64,000 nucleotides of DNA, from positions 372,001 to 436,000 of the forward strand of contig NZ_RKHO01000001.1 in NCBI RefSeq assembly GCF_003752505.1. The letters are read 5' to 3'. Positions within the stretch are counted from its first letter, which is position 1. Every line of letters begins with the position of its first letter. Positions 42,310 to 51,146 of the stretch are shown here, in pieces. The DNA is from Nocardioides aurantiacus (GTDB lineage: Bacteria > Actinomycetota > Actinomycetes > Propionibacteriales > Nocardioidaceae). A program made the translations under genes and the position numbers. Under the pieces are notes generated by a model, which was given only the letters and a program-made list of their open reading frames with translations, was not told where the DNA came from and did no database searches.

Positions 42310-43173
42310 GTGTCGCAGCGTGAAGACGAGCAGCCCACCGAGGCCGACTCGACCGGGACCGAAGCGGTCGAGGTGGCCGAGGAGGCCGTCCTGACCGACC
42401 CCGAGACAGGGCAGACCACCGAGATCGTCTCCCCGCCCGAGGAGGAGGTCGTCGACCCCGACTCGCCCGTGGACGAGGCCGGCGCGACCGACGAGGACGA
42501 GGACGAGGCGTCCGCCGAGCTGCCCGACATCGACGCGCCCCCGGCCGACCCGCTGGAGGAGTTCCGCCAGGCCCTGCGGGAGAAGGAGGGCGACTGGTTC
42601 GTCGTCCACACCTACTCCGGCATGGAGAACCGGGTGAAGGCCAACCTCGAGAACCGCATCACCTCGCTCAACATGGAGTTCTACATCCACGAGGTCGTCG
42701 TCCCGACCGAGGAGGTGGCCGAGATCAAGAACGGCCAGCGCAAGATGGTCAAGCGCACCGTCCTCCCCGGCTACGTCCTGGTCCGCATGGACCTCACCGA
42801 CGAGTCGTGGGCCGCCGTGCGCCACACCCCGTCGGTGACCGGTTTCGTCGGGCACAGCCACCAGCCGGTGCCGCTGAGCCTGCAGGAGGTCGAGAACATG
42901 CTCGCCCCGGCCATCGCCGCGCAGGCCGCTGCCGCCGCCCCGGCCGAGTCGAGCAGCGGTGGTGGCTCCTCCACCAGCACCCCCCGCCAGCAGGTGGCCG
43001 TTGCCGACTTCGACGTCTCCGACTCCGTGATGGTGGTCGACGGTCCGTTCGCCACGCTGCACGCGACCATCACCGAGATCAACGCCGAGGCGCAGCGCGT
43101 CAAGGCGCTGGTCGAGATCTTCGGCCGGGAGACCCCGGTCGAGCTGAGCTTCACCCAGATCCAGCGCGTCTGA
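42310..43173 (+). CDS. nusG: Transcription termination/antitermination factor NusG
   Basis: This 287-residue elongation factor has an acidic, probably disordered extension of about 90 residues. The NGN domain follows ([19 protein letters not shown], then LPGYVLVRM), with a Ser/Gly/Ala-rich linker and the KOW domain ([14 protein letters not shown]). Actinobacterial NusG commonly has such extensions, but 287 residues is long beside the 180 of E. coli. GTG 42310 has GGAG 5 nt upstream. GTG 42304 is an alternative adding two residues. Confidence 0.94.
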   Translation: MSQREDEQPTEADSTGTEAVEVAEEAVLTDPETGQTTEIVSPPEEEVVDPDSPVDEAGATDEDEDEASAELPDIDAPPADPLEEFRQALREKEGDWFVVHTYSGMENRVKANLENRITSLNMEFYIHEVVVPTEEVAEIKNGQRKMVKRTVLPGYVLVRMDLTDESWAAVRHTPSVTGFVGHSHQPVPLSLQEVENMLAPAIAAQAAAAAPAESSSGGGSSTSTPRQQVAVADFDVSDSVMVVDGPFATLHATITEINAEAQRVKALVEIFGRETPVELSFTQIQRV

Positions 43174-43280
43174 ACCTGGACCGCCCTGATGCCGGGCCGG
43201 CGCCAGCCGGACCGGCGCGAAACACACCTGTGGCAGGGGCCGTCGGCCCCGTCATGACCACGTAGAGAGAGAAGAGAGCA

Positions 43281-43709
43281 ATGCCCCCCAAGAAGAAGAT
43301 CGCTGCCCTGGTCAAGGTGCAGCTCAACGCTGGCGCCGCGACCCCGGCCCCGCCCGTCGGTACCGCCCTGGGCCCGCACGGCGTGAACATCATGGAGTTC
43401 TGCAAGGCCTACAACGCCCAGACCGAGGCCATGCGCGGCAACGTGATCCCCGTCGAGATCACCATCTACGAGGACCGCTCGTTCACCTTCATCACCAAGA
43501 CCCCGCCGGCCGCGGAGCTCATCAAGAAGGCCGCCGGCGTCGCCAAGGGCTCGGGCGTGCCGCAGAAGGACAAGGTCGGCAAGCTGTCGAAGGACCAGGT
43601 CCGCGAGATCGCGACGACCAAGCTCCCCGACCTCAACGCCAACGACCTCGACGCCGCCGTCAAGATCGTCGAGGGCACCGCCCGCTCGATGGGCATCGTC
43701 ACCGAGTGA
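43281..43709 (+). CDS. rplK: 50S ribosomal protein L11
   Basis: This 142-residue protein of the ribosomal GTPase centre has [17 protein letters not shown] near the start, the thiostrepton-site prolines, then the rRNA-binding C-terminal domain ending ARSMGIV. ATG 43281 follows a purine-rich site. It is the first of the rplK-rplA pair. Confidence 0.98.
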   Translation: MPPKKKIAALVKVQLNAGAATPAPPVGTALGPHGVNIMEFCKAYNAQTEAMRGNVIPVEITIYEDRSFTFITKTPPAAELIKKAAGVAKGSGVPQKDKVGKLSKDQVREIATTKLPDLNANDLDAAVKIVEGTARSMGIVTE

Positions 43710-43818
43710 CCGACCCGCCGGCGCGCCCCGGGGCCGTACCCCGACGACGCCGGCACCACCGTGGCAGAGCCGCGCTGGCTCATCGCGACCACACCTTCCG
43801 AGAAACAGAGGAACAACC

Positions 43819-44532
43819 ATGCAGCGCAGCAAGACCTACCGCGCGGTGGCGGAGACGTTCGACCAGGACGAGCTCCACGCCCCGCTGACCGCCATCCAGA
43901 TCGCCAAGGGCGGCGCCAAGAAGAAGTTCGACGAGACCCTCGACGTGGCCATGCGCCTCGGCGTCGACCCCCGCAAGGCCGACCAGATGGTCCGCGGCAC
44001 CGTCAACCTCCCGCACGGCACCGGCAAGACCGCCAAGGTCCTCGTGTTCGCCAACGGCGACAAGGCCGAGGCGGCCCGTGAGGCCGGCGCCGACGTCGTC
44101 GGCGGCGACGAGCTGATCGAGAAGGTCAACGGCGGCTGGCTCGACTTCGACGCCGTCGTCGCGACCCCCGACATGATGGGCAAGGTCGGCCGTCTGGGCC
44201 GTGTGCTCGGCCCCCGTGGCCTCATGCCCAACCCGAAGACCGGCACGGTGACCCCCGACGTCGCCAAGGCCGTGACGGACATCAAGGGCGGCAAGATCGA
44301 GTTCCGCGTGGACCGCCACGCCAACCTGCACTTCATCATCGGCAAGGCGTCGTTCTCCGAGGCCCAGCTGGCCGAGAACTACGCCGCGGCGCTCGAGGAG
44401 GTGCTGCGGCTCAAGCCCGCCAGCTCCAAGGGCCGCTACATCCGCAAGGTCACGGTCTCCACGACCATGGGCCCCGGCGTGCAGGTCGACCCCAACCGGA
44501 CGCGCAACGTCGCCTCCGAGGACGAGGCCTGA
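43819..44532 (+). CDS. rplA: 50S ribosomal protein L1
   Basis: This 237-residue L1-stalk protein has the family signature with [20 protein letters not shown] near residue 130. GAGGAA precedes ATG 43819. L1 represses its own operon in other bacteria, but no obvious L1 mimic site was identified in the 109-bp rplK-rplA gap. A terminator follows. Confidence 0.98.
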   Translation: MQRSKTYRAVAETFDQDELHAPLTAIQIAKGGAKKKFDETLDVAMRLGVDPRKADQMVRGTVNLPHGTGKTAKVLVFANGDKAEAAREAGADVVGGDELIEKVNGGWLDFDAVVATPDMMGKVGRLGRVLGPRGLMPNPKTGTVTPDVAKAVTDIKGGKIEFRVDRHANLHFIIGKASFSEAQLAENYAAALEEVLRLKPASSKGRYIRKVTVSTTMGPGVQVDPNRTRNVASEDEA

Positions 44533-44565
44533 CGAACACCCGTCAGCACGCGCGTAGTGCTCCCG

Positions 44566-44600
44566 CCGAGGCGGCTGTCCTGAGAGGATGGCCGCCTCGG
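44566..44600 (+). terminator. Terminator after rplKA
   Basis: CCGAGGCGGC (44566-44575) pairs perfectly with GCCGCCTCGG (44591-44600) and is followed by TCGTTTC. It separates rplA from the lipoprotein gene, whose ATG is 48 bp on. Confidence 0.75.
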
Positions 44601-44647
44601 TCGTTTCTGCACCCGTGGTCGACCGCCCCGTCCTCGGAAGGTGCCCC

Positions 44648-45475
44648 ATGCGTCGTACGTCCCTGATCCGTCTCGCCGTCGTGCCCGTCGTCAGCCTCGT
44701 CGTGCTGACCGGGTGCGGCTCGTCCGAGGAGGGGTCCTCGTCCGGCGGGTCGTCCTCGGGCTCGAGCAGCTCCGCCGAGGACAGCGGCAGCGGCGAGAGC
44801 GCCGAGGCCGCCGAGCCGCTGACGAAGGGCGACTTCGGGGACCGCATCTACGCGGCCTTCAAGGACGCGGGCACCCTGAAGTTCGAGATCACCCAGACCG
44901 GCACGGCCTCCAGCACGGGCTCGGGCGAGGCCGACATCAGCGGTGAGCAGGTGGCCTCCAAGGTCACCCAGGAGGTCCAGGGCGCCGGCAGCGTGGAGGC
45001 GATCGTCCTCGACGGCCTCTTCTACCTCAAGTCGGCCCAGATCAGCGGCGAGAAGTGGCTCAAGGTCGACCCCGAGGCCAAGGACGGCCTCGGCGCCCTG
45101 GTCGGGTCCCTCGGCGGCAACAGCGACCCCGCCAAGCTGCTGCAGGTGATGAACCAGGCCTCCGAGGTCACCGACGAGGGCACCGAGGAGGTGGGCGGGG
45201 TCGAGACGACGAAGTACCACGTCGTGCTCCCGCGCGAGGCCTTCGCCGAGACGCTCGGCGACAACCCCCAGATCACGCAGATGCTGCCCGAGACCGTCGA
45301 GTTCGACATGTGGGTCGACGGGGAGGACCTCGTGCGCAAGCAGGCCTCCGAGCTGACCGTGGGCGGGCAGAAGACCGCCAGCACCATCCTCTACAGCGGC
45401 TTCGGCGACCCGGTCGAGATCGAGGCCCCGCCGGCCTCGCAGACCACCACCAAGGCCCCGGGCCTGGGCGGCTGA
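44648..45475 (+). CDS. LppX/LprG-like lipoprotein
   Basis: This 275-residue protein has a lipoprotein signal with lipobox LTGC (Cys23), a Ser/Gly/Glu-rich linker to residue 55 and then an LppX_LprAFG-type domain. In mycobacteria that fold forms a cup that carries lipids across the cell wall. GGAAGG precedes ATG 44648. The position between rplA and rplJ is also occupied by a lipoprotein in Streptomyces. With the mce locus just downstream, an envelope-lipid role is plausible but unproven. Confidence 0.85.
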   Translation: MRRTSLIRLAVVPVVSLVVLTGCGSSEEGSSSGGSSSGSSSSAEDSGSGESAEAAEPLTKGDFGDRIYAAFKDAGTLKFEITQTGTASSTGSGEADISGEQVASKVTQEVQGAGSVEAIVLDGLFYLKSAQISGEKWLKVDPEAKDGLGALVGSLGGNSDPAKLLQVMNQASEVTDEGTEEVGGVETTKYHVVLPREAFAETLGDNPQITQMLPETVEFDMWVDGEDLVRKQASELTVGGQKTASTILYSGFGDPVEIEAPPASQTTTKAPGLGG

Positions 45476-45497
45476 GCGCCCACTCCCCGTGCCACCG

Positions 45498-45530
45498 TGC
45501 GGCCCGCGACCGATTTGGTCGCGGGCCGCA
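45498..45530 (+). terminator. Terminator after the lipoprotein gene
   Basis: A perfect 14-bp stem (45498-45511 with 45517-45530) closes on GATTT. Its 3' arm overlaps the -35 region of the rplJ promoter. Confidence 0.8.
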
Positions 45531-45543
45531 GTGCGTCTATCGT
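45515..45543 (+). promoter_or_regulatory. Promoter of rplJL
   Basis: TTGGTC (45515-45520) and TATCGT (45538-45543) are spaced 17 bp, giving a start near 45550 and a leader of about 230 nt. The -35 lies in the loop and 3' arm of the preceding terminator. Confidence 0.65.
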
Positions 45544-45554
45544 TCTGCGTTGTA

Positions 45555-45781
45555 GCCGAAGACCGTCGGTCGGCCACTCCCCGGAGTGGTCCGAAGGGCC
45601 CGCACCGCGGGCGACCTGCGTAGGTGACACCGAGTGGCTCGCGGATTCCGCGACGTACGCCCTGTGCACCTGCACGGGGCGTCTTGCATGTAGCCCTCCT
45701 CGTCGGTCCCGGTTGCGGGACGCCGGTCAATCCGTCCGGCATCCCTGCACGCACCAGTGCACCGACGTTGGAAGGAGACCC
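45555..45781 (+). ncRNA. Ribosomal protein L10 leader (autoregulatory 5'UTR)
   Basis: The leader starts GCCGAAGACCGTCGGT and contains CCTGCGTAGGTGAC near 45616, both typical of actinobacterial L10 leaders. In these the L10(L12)4 complex binds the RNA and represses rplJL. Local stems include CCACTCC/GGAGTGG near 45574-45589 and CGCGG/CCGCG near 45650. The boundaries are approximate. This covers the whole gap before rplJ. Confidence 0.7.
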
Positions 45782-46447
45782 ATGGCGCGGCCAGACAAGG
45801 CAGCAGCCGTCGCGGAGATCGTCGACGCGTTCAACGACTCCACGGGCGCTGTGCTGACCGAGTACCGCGGGCTCACCGTGAAGCAGCTGCAGGACCTGCG
45901 GCGAGTTCTCGGCGAGAACGCCCACTACGCCGTGGTCAAGAACACGCTGACCAAGATCGCTGCCAAGGAGGCGGGTGTCGACGGTGTCGACGCCCTGCTC
46001 ACCGGCCCGACCGCCATCGCCTTCATCAGCGGCGACGTGGTCGAGGCAGCGAAGGGTCTGCGTGACTTTGCCAAGGCCAACCCCGCCCTCGTCATCAAGG
46101 GCGGTTACGTCGACGGTGCCTCGATGGAGGCTTCGGAGATCGCCAAGCTGGCGGACCTGGAGTCCCGCGAGGTCCTGCTGGGCAAGATGGCGGGCGCCAT
46201 GCTCGCCAGCCTGAGCCAGGCCGTCTACCTCCTCAACGCCCCCGTCGCGCAGGTGGCCCGGCTCGCCGGTGCCCTGCAGGCGAAGGCCGAGGAGGACCCC
46301 ACGATCCTCAAGGGTGGGGCCGGTACGCCGGCCGCCCCGGCCGAGGACACCGCAGCGGAGGAGGCCCCCGCGGCCGAGCCTGCTGCAGCCGACGAGGCGC
46401 CCGCCTCCGAGGACAGCACCGAGGCCACCGAGAGCACCGAGGCCTGA
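45782..46447 (+). CDS. rplJ: 50S ribosomal protein L10
   Basis: This 221-residue protein forms the base of the L7/L12 stalk. It has [17 protein letters not shown] near residue 25 and [11 protein letters not shown] near 55. A C-terminal Ala/Glu/Pro-rich tail of about 45 residues extends beyond the L12-binding helix and makes it longer than the usual 165-180. GAAGGAG precedes ATG 45782. Confidence 0.98.
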   Translation: MARPDKAAAVAEIVDAFNDSTGAVLTEYRGLTVKQLQDLRRVLGENAHYAVVKNTLTKIAAKEAGVDGVDALLTGPTAIAFISGDVVEAAKGLRDFAKANPALVIKGGYVDGASMEASEIAKLADLESREVLLGKMAGAMLASLSQAVYLLNAPVAQVARLAGALQAKAEEDPTILKGGAGTPAAPAEDTAAEEAPAAEPAAADEAPASEDSTEATESTEA

Positions 46448-46495
46448 CATCCCCGTCCGCGGCATCCCGCGGGCACCACTGAAAGGAACGCCACC

Positions 46496-46879
46496 ATGGC
46501 GAAGCTCAGCACCGACGAGCTGCTCGACGCTTTCAAGGAGATGACCCTCCTGGAGCTCAGCGAGTTCGTGAAGCAGTTCGAGGACACCTTCGGCGTCACC
46601 GCCGCCGCCCCCGTCGTCGCGGCCGCCCCCGGCGCCGGTGCCGGCGCTGCCGAGGCCGTCGAGGAGCAGGACGAGTTCGACGTCATCCTCGAGGGTGCCG
46701 GCGAGAAGAAGATCAACGTCATCAAGGAGGTGCGTGCGCTCACGAGCCTGGGCCTGAAGGAGGCCAAGGACCTCGTCGAGTCCGCCCCCAAGGCCGTCCT
46801 CGAGAAGGTCAACAAGGAGACCGCCGAGAAGGCGAAGGAGTCCCTCGAGGGCGCCGGCGCCTCGGTCTCCCTCAAGTGA
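46496..46879 (+). CDS. rplL: 50S ribosomal protein L7/L12
   Basis: This 127-residue stalk protein has an N-terminal dimer domain ([21 protein letters not shown], here split), an Ala/Gly hinge and the C-terminal domain [26 protein letters not shown] precedes ATG 46496. Co-transcribed with rplJ and followed by a terminator. Confidence 0.98.
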   Translation: MAKLSTDELLDAFKEMTLLELSEFVKQFEDTFGVTAAAPVVAAAPGAGAGAAEAVEEQDEFDVILEGAGEKKINVIKEVRALTSLGLKEAKDLVESAPKAVLEKVNKETAEKAKESLEGAGASVSLK

Positions 46880-46945
46880 GACCGTCCCGGTCGGCCCCAG
46901 GGCCGGCCGGGACCCCGCACCACGACGATCGCCTCGCGATCGATG

Positions 46946-46972
46946 CACCCCGGACCGTCATGGTCCGGGGTG
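46946..46972 (+). terminator. Terminator after rplL
   Basis: A perfect 11-bp stem (46946-46956 with 46962-46972), loop GTCAT, followed by TTCGTCGTCT. It makes read-through from rplJL into the mce operon limited. Confidence 0.8.
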
Positions 46973-47133
46973 TTCGTCGTCTCCCGGGGGACCGGTGCTG
47001 ACGTCGGGGTGCGCCTGGCGCGTCCGTCGGTGTACACATGGTCACCGGATCGTCCGTCTTGTTTTGAGACGAGTGGTCCATCCGCAGGACGCCTCCGCAA
47101 TGCTGCCGTAACTTAGCCCCGGGCTACTCGTTG

Positions 47134-47166
47134 GTACGCGGGAGCAGGGGGGCTGCATCCGCGTAC
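47134..47166 (+). promoter_or_regulatory. Hairpin in the leader region of the mce operon
   Basis: GTACGCGG (47134-47141) pairs with CCGCGTAC (47159-47166), and inside it GCAG (47144-47147) pairs with CTGC (47153-47156). It lies 68 bp before mceG. The 355-bp gap 46880-47234 also holds the rplL terminator and an AT-richer stretch around 47057-47115, including TAACTT at 47109-47114, a possible -10. There is no gene in it. Confidence 0.4.
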
Positions 47167-47234
47167 GCGCGCCGCGGCGACGGAACACCGTGCGACCGCG
47201 GCCGCAACGGACGAGAAAGGGAGAGGGAGACCAC

Positions 47235-48188
47235 ATGGGTGTCGAGATCGAGATCAAGGATCTGACGAAGAGCTTCGGCAACCAGCTCATCTGGGGCGAC
47301 GTCTCCCTGACCGTCCCCGCGGGCGAGATCTGCGTGATGCTCGGCCCCTCCGGCACCGGCAAGTCGGTGTTGCTCAAGACCATCATCGGCCTGCTCAAGC
47401 CCGACCGGGGCAGCGTGGTGATCGAGGGCGTCGACATCGCCTCGTGCCCGGAGAAGGACCTCTACGAGATCCGCAAGCTCTTCGGTGTCCTGTTCCAGGA
47501 CGGCGCGATGTTCGGCTCGATGAACCTCTACGACAACATCGCCTTCCCGCTGCGCGAGCACACCAAGAAGTCCGAGTCCGAGATCCGCGACATCGTCATG
47601 GAGAAGCTCGACCTCACCGGCCTGCTCGGCACCGAGGACAAGCTGCCCGGCGAGATCTCCGGCGGCATGCGCAAGCGCGCCGGCCTGGCCCGCGCGCTGG
47701 TGCTCGACCCCGAGATCGTGCTCTTCGACGAGCCCGACTCGGGCCTGGACCCGGTGCGCACCTCGTTCCTGAACCAGCTGATCGTCGACCTCAACGCCCA
47801 GATCGACGCGACCTTCCTCATCGTCACCCACGACATCAACACCGCCCGCACGGTGCCGGACAACATCGGTCTGCTCTACCACAAGCACCTGGCCATGTTC
47901 GGTCCCCGCGAGATGCTGCTGTCCTCGGAGGAGCCGGTGGTCCGGCAGTTCCTCAACGCCCAGGTGGTGGGCCCGATCGGCATGTCCGAGGAGAAGGACG
48001 CCGACGAGCTCGAGGCCGAGAAGGACATGGACCTCCCGCCGCTGCCGCCCATCCCGATGCAGCTCGAGCCCAGCAACGGCCAGCCCCGGCGCAGCCAGCG
48101 CGACCCCGGTGCGTGGTGCAAGGAGAACGGTGTCGAGCCCCCGCCCGGCTCGTTCGAGGAGAACATGACCATGACGACGGGCAGCTGA
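47235..48188 (+). CDS. mceG: Mce transporter ATP-binding protein (MlaF/Mkl type)
   Basis: This 317-residue ATPase powers the Mce lipid importer. Walker A is GPSGTGKSV near residue 37, the signature SGGMRKRAGLARAL, Walker B IVLFDEPDSGLDPVR and switch IVTHDINTA. The C-terminal extension of about 60 residues, Pro/Glu-rich, is typical of actinobacterial MceG. GGGAG precedes ATG 47235. In Mycobacterium tuberculosis the homologous mkl lies near rplJL but apart from mce operons. Here it heads one. Confidence 0.93.
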   Translation: MGVEIEIKDLTKSFGNQLIWGDVSLTVPAGEICVMLGPSGTGKSVLLKTIIGLLKPDRGSVVIEGVDIASCPEKDLYEIRKLFGVLFQDGAMFGSMNLYDNIAFPLREHTKKSESEIRDIVMEKLDLTGLLGTEDKLPGEISGGMRKRAGLARALVLDPEIVLFDEPDSGLDPVRTSFLNQLIVDLNAQIDATFLIVTHDINTARTVPDNIGLLYHKHLAMFGPREMLLSSEEPVVRQFLNAQVVGPIGMSEEKDADELEAEKDMDLPPLPPIPMQLEPSNGQPRRSQRDPGAWCKENGVEPPPGSFEENMTMTTGS

Positions 48189-48195
48189 GGCGCGG

Positions 48196-48981
48196 ATGGC
48201 CTCACTCACCGCGAGCAAGGTGCTGAAGCCCATCGGGGCCTCGGGCAAGCTGTTCGCCTTCGCCCTCGACATTTTCCGGCAGCTGTTCCGGCGTCCTTTC
48301 CAGACCCGGGAGTTCATCCAGCAGGCCTGGTTCCTCGCCTCGGTCACGATCGTCCCGACCGCACTGGTCGCCATCCCCTTCGGTGCGGTCATCGCGCTCC
48401 AGGTGGGTGGTCTGATCAAGCAGTTCGGTGCGCAGTCGTTCACGGGATCCGCGTCGGTCCTCGCGGTCGTGCAGCAGGCGGCGCCGATCGGCACCGCGCT
48501 GCTGATCGCCGGTGCCGGTGGCAGCGCCATCGCGGCCGACCTCGGCGCCCGCAAGATCCGCGAGGAGCTCGACGCCATGATGGTGCTGGGCATCGACCCG
48601 ATCCAGCGGCTCGTGGTCCCGCGCGTGCTGGCCTGCATGATGGTCGCGGTCTTCCTCAACGGCATGGTGAGCGTCGTCGGCGTGGCCGGCGGCTACGTCT
48701 TCAACGTGGGCCTGCAGGGCGGCACCCCGGGTGCCTACCTCGCCAGCTTCACCGCACTGGCCCAGCTCCCCGACCTCTGGGTGGGCCTGGTCAAGGCGTT
48801 GATCTTCGGGCTGCTCGCCGCAGTCGTGGCCGCCTACAAGGGCGTCAACGCCGGTGGTGGGCCCAAGGGCGTGGGTGACGCCGTGAACGAGTCGGTCGTC
48901 ATCACCTTCGTGCTGCTGTTCATCGTCAACTTCGTCGTCAGCGCGATCTACCTCCAGATCGTCCCACCGAAGACGGGCTGA
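48196..48981 (+). CDS. yrbEA: Mce transporter permease YrbEA (MlaE family)
   Basis: This 261-residue inner-membrane permease has five to six spans and the MlaE-family core GAGGSAIAADLGARKIREELDAM near residues 113-135 (two motifs). It starts 7 bp after mceG. Paired with the next gene it forms the channel of the lipid importer. Confidence 0.93.
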   Translation: MASLTASKVLKPIGASGKLFAFALDIFRQLFRRPFQTREFIQQAWFLASVTIVPTALVAIPFGAVIALQVGGLIKQFGAQSFTGSASVLAVVQQAAPIGTALLIAGAGGSAIAADLGARKIREELDAMMVLGIDPIQRLVVPRVLACMMVAVFLNGMVSVVGVAGGYVFNVGLQGGTPGAYLASFTALAQLPDLWVGLVKALIFGLLAAVVAAYKGVNAGGGPKGVGDAVNESVVITFVLLFIVNFVVSAIYLQIVPPKTG

Positions 48982-48985
48982 GCAG

Positions 48986-49813
48986 ATGGTCAAGGTCAAG
49001 GACGTCGCGGGCAAGCCGCTGGGCGCCGTGGACAGGATGGGCGAGGAGCTCGCCTTCTACCTGCGCGCGCTCGCGGTCACGCCGCGCTCGGTCAAGCGCT
49101 ACCCCAAGGAGATCCTGCGGCTGCTGGCCGAGGTCACCCTCGGGTCCGGCGCGCTCGCCGTCATCGGCGGCACCGTCGGGGTCATCCTGGCGATGACCTT
49201 CTTCACCGGTGCCCAGGTCGGCCTGTCGGGCTACGCCGCGCTCGACCAGATCGGCACGGCCCCGTTCGCCGGGTTCGTGTCGGCCTACTTCAACACCCGT
49301 GAGATCGCGCCCCTGGTCGCCGGCATCGCCCTCGCGGCGACCGTCGGCTGCGGGTTCACCGCCCAGCTCGGCGCGATGCGGATCTCCGAGGAGGTCGACG
49401 CCCTCGAGGTGATGGCCATCCCGTCGATGCCGTTCCTGGTGACCACGCGCATCGTCGCGGGCCTCGTCGCGATCATCCCGCTCTACGTCGTCGGCCTGAT
49501 GTCCTCCTACCTCGCGACGCGGCTGACGGTGACGCTGTTCTACGGACAGAGCCCCGGCACCTACGACCACTACTTCAACCTCTTCCTGCCGCCGGGCGAC
49601 GTGCTGTGGTCCTTCGGCAAGGTGCTGGTGTTCTCGGTCGTGGTGATCCTCATCCACTGCTACCACGGCTACACCGCGGGTGGCGGTCCCGCCGGCGTGG
49701 GTGTCGCGGTGGGACGCGCGGTCCGCACCTCGATCGTCGCGGTCAACGTGATCGACCTCTTCCTGTCCATGGCGATCTGGGGATCTGCCACCACCGTGAG
49801 ACTGGCGGGGTGA
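48986..49813 (+). CDS. yrbEB: Mce transporter permease YrbEB (MlaE family)
   Basis: This 275-residue second permease carries FTAQLGAMRISEEVDALEVM near residue 125, the conserved MlaE segment, and a longer amphipathic N-terminus than YrbEA. The gene starts 4 bp after yrbEA and ends 4 bp before mceA. Two non-identical permeases are the actinobacterial pattern. Confidence 0.93.
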   Translation: MVKVKDVAGKPLGAVDRMGEELAFYLRALAVTPRSVKRYPKEILRLLAEVTLGSGALAVIGGTVGVILAMTFFTGAQVGLSGYAALDQIGTAPFAGFVSAYFNTREIAPLVAGIALAATVGCGFTAQLGAMRISEEVDALEVMAIPSMPFLVTTRIVAGLVAIIPLYVVGLMSSYLATRLTVTLFYGQSPGTYDHYFNLFLPPGDVLWSFGKVLVFSVVVILIHCYHGYTAGGGPAGVGVAVGRAVRTSIVAVNVIDLFLSMAIWGSATTVRLAG

Positions 49814-49817
49814 GGTC

Positions 49818-51146
49818 ATGAGCAAGTTCTTGATGAACCACAGGTTCCTCGGCATCGTCTTCATCGGCCTGCTGATCCTCGGCGTGTGGCTGGTCAGCGC
49901 GATCTTCGGCCAGAAGTTCACCGACTTCGACCGGGTCGCCCTGACCACCAGCAACGCCGGTCTCAACCTGCCCGAGAAGGCCGACGTCAAGATCCGCGGC
50001 GTCATCGTGGGCCAGGTGATGAGCGCGGAGTCCGAGGGCGACGGCGCCAAGCTCGAGCTGGGCATCAAGCCCGACTCGATCGGTCAGATCCCGCGCAACG
50101 TCAGCGCGGCGATCCTGCCCAAGACCCTGTTCGGCGAGAAGTACGTCGACCTCACCGTGCCGGAGCAGCCCTCCTCCAAGCCGCTGCAGGCCGGCGACGC
50201 GATCAAGCAGACCGACCTGCCGGTCGAGGTGGAGAAGGTCCTCAACGACCTCTACCCGCTGCTGCGCGCGGTGCAGCCGGCCGAGCTCAACTACACCCTC
50301 AACGCGCTGGCCGAGGCTCTCGAGGGGCGCGGCGACAAGCTCGGCGAGGGCCTGGTGACCCTCGACGGCTACCTCAAGCGGATGAACCCCGAGCTGCCGG
50401 CGCTGCTGGACGACCTGCGCCTGCTCGCCAGCGTGACCGACACCTACGCCGACGTCTTCCCGCAGCTGGCCGACACCCTGCGCAACACCACCAAGACCGG
50501 CAACACGTTGGTCTCGAAGGAGCAGAAGCTGAACGCGTTCCTGGTCGACCTGACGTCGTTCTCCGACACCACGACCGGGTTCCTCAACGACAACGGCAAC
50601 AACCTGATCCGGCTCAGCCAGCTCAGCGAACCGATCGTGGCCCTGCTGGCGCGCTACTCCTCGACGTTCCCCTGCATGCTGGAGGGCCTGGTCAAGCAGG
50701 TGCCCCGGCTGGCCTCGACCTTCCGCGGCTACATCTTCCACATCGACCTGGAGCTGCTGCCCAACCAGCCACGCGGCTACACCAGGGCGGACACCCCGGT
50801 CTACGGCGCCTCCAACGCACCCAACTGCGCCGGGCTGCCCAACCCGCCGATCCCCTACCCCAAGTTCCCCAACCTCGACGACGGGGTGGACGGCATCGGC
50901 AAGGGCGGACAGCGCGCCACGCCCGGCTTCGCCGCCGGCGGCACTGCGACCGAGGCCGCTGCCACCAGCATCGGTCAGCCGAACCGCTCCCGGATGAGCG
51001 TGGGTCCCTCGGGCACGCCGTCGCAGAAGGCGTTGATCAACTCGCTGCTCGCCCCGTCGCTCGGCGTCCCGGTCGACGAGATGTCCGACGTCTCGACGCT
51101 GCTGTTCGCCCCGGCCTTCTCCGGCACGGAGGTGAGCGTGCGATGA
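49818..51146 (+). CDS. mceA: Mce family protein, MceA position
   Basis: This 442-residue protein has an N-terminal membrane helix (FLGIVFIGLLILGVWLVSAI), then the MlaD/MCE beta-barrel (about residues 40-118, LPEKADVKIRGVIVGQV). A long helical region and a Pro/Gly/Ser-rich tail follow. MceA-F chains assemble into a tube carrying lipids across the periplasm. It starts 4 bp after yrbEB and overlaps the next gene by ATGA. Confidence 0.92.
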   Translation: MSKFLMNHRFLGIVFIGLLILGVWLVSAIFGQKFTDFDRVALTTSNAGLNLPEKADVKIRGVIVGQVMSAESEGDGAKLELGIKPDSIGQIPRNVSAAILPKTLFGEKYVDLTVPEQPSSKPLQAGDAIKQTDLPVEVEKVLNDLYPLLRAVQPAELNYTLNALAEALEGRGDKLGEGLVTLDGYLKRMNPELPALLDDLRLLASVTDTYADVFPQLADTLRNTTKTGNTLVSKEQKLNAFLVDLTSFSDTTTGFLNDNGNNLIRLSQLSEPIVALLARYSSTFPCMLEGLVKQVPRLASTFRGYIFHIDLELLPNQPRGYTRADTPVYGASNAPNCAGLPNPPIPYPKFPNLDDGVDGIGKGGQRATPGFAAGGTATEAAATSIGQPNRSRMSVGPSGTPSQKALINSLLAPSLGVPVDEMSDVSTLLFAPAFSGTEVSVR

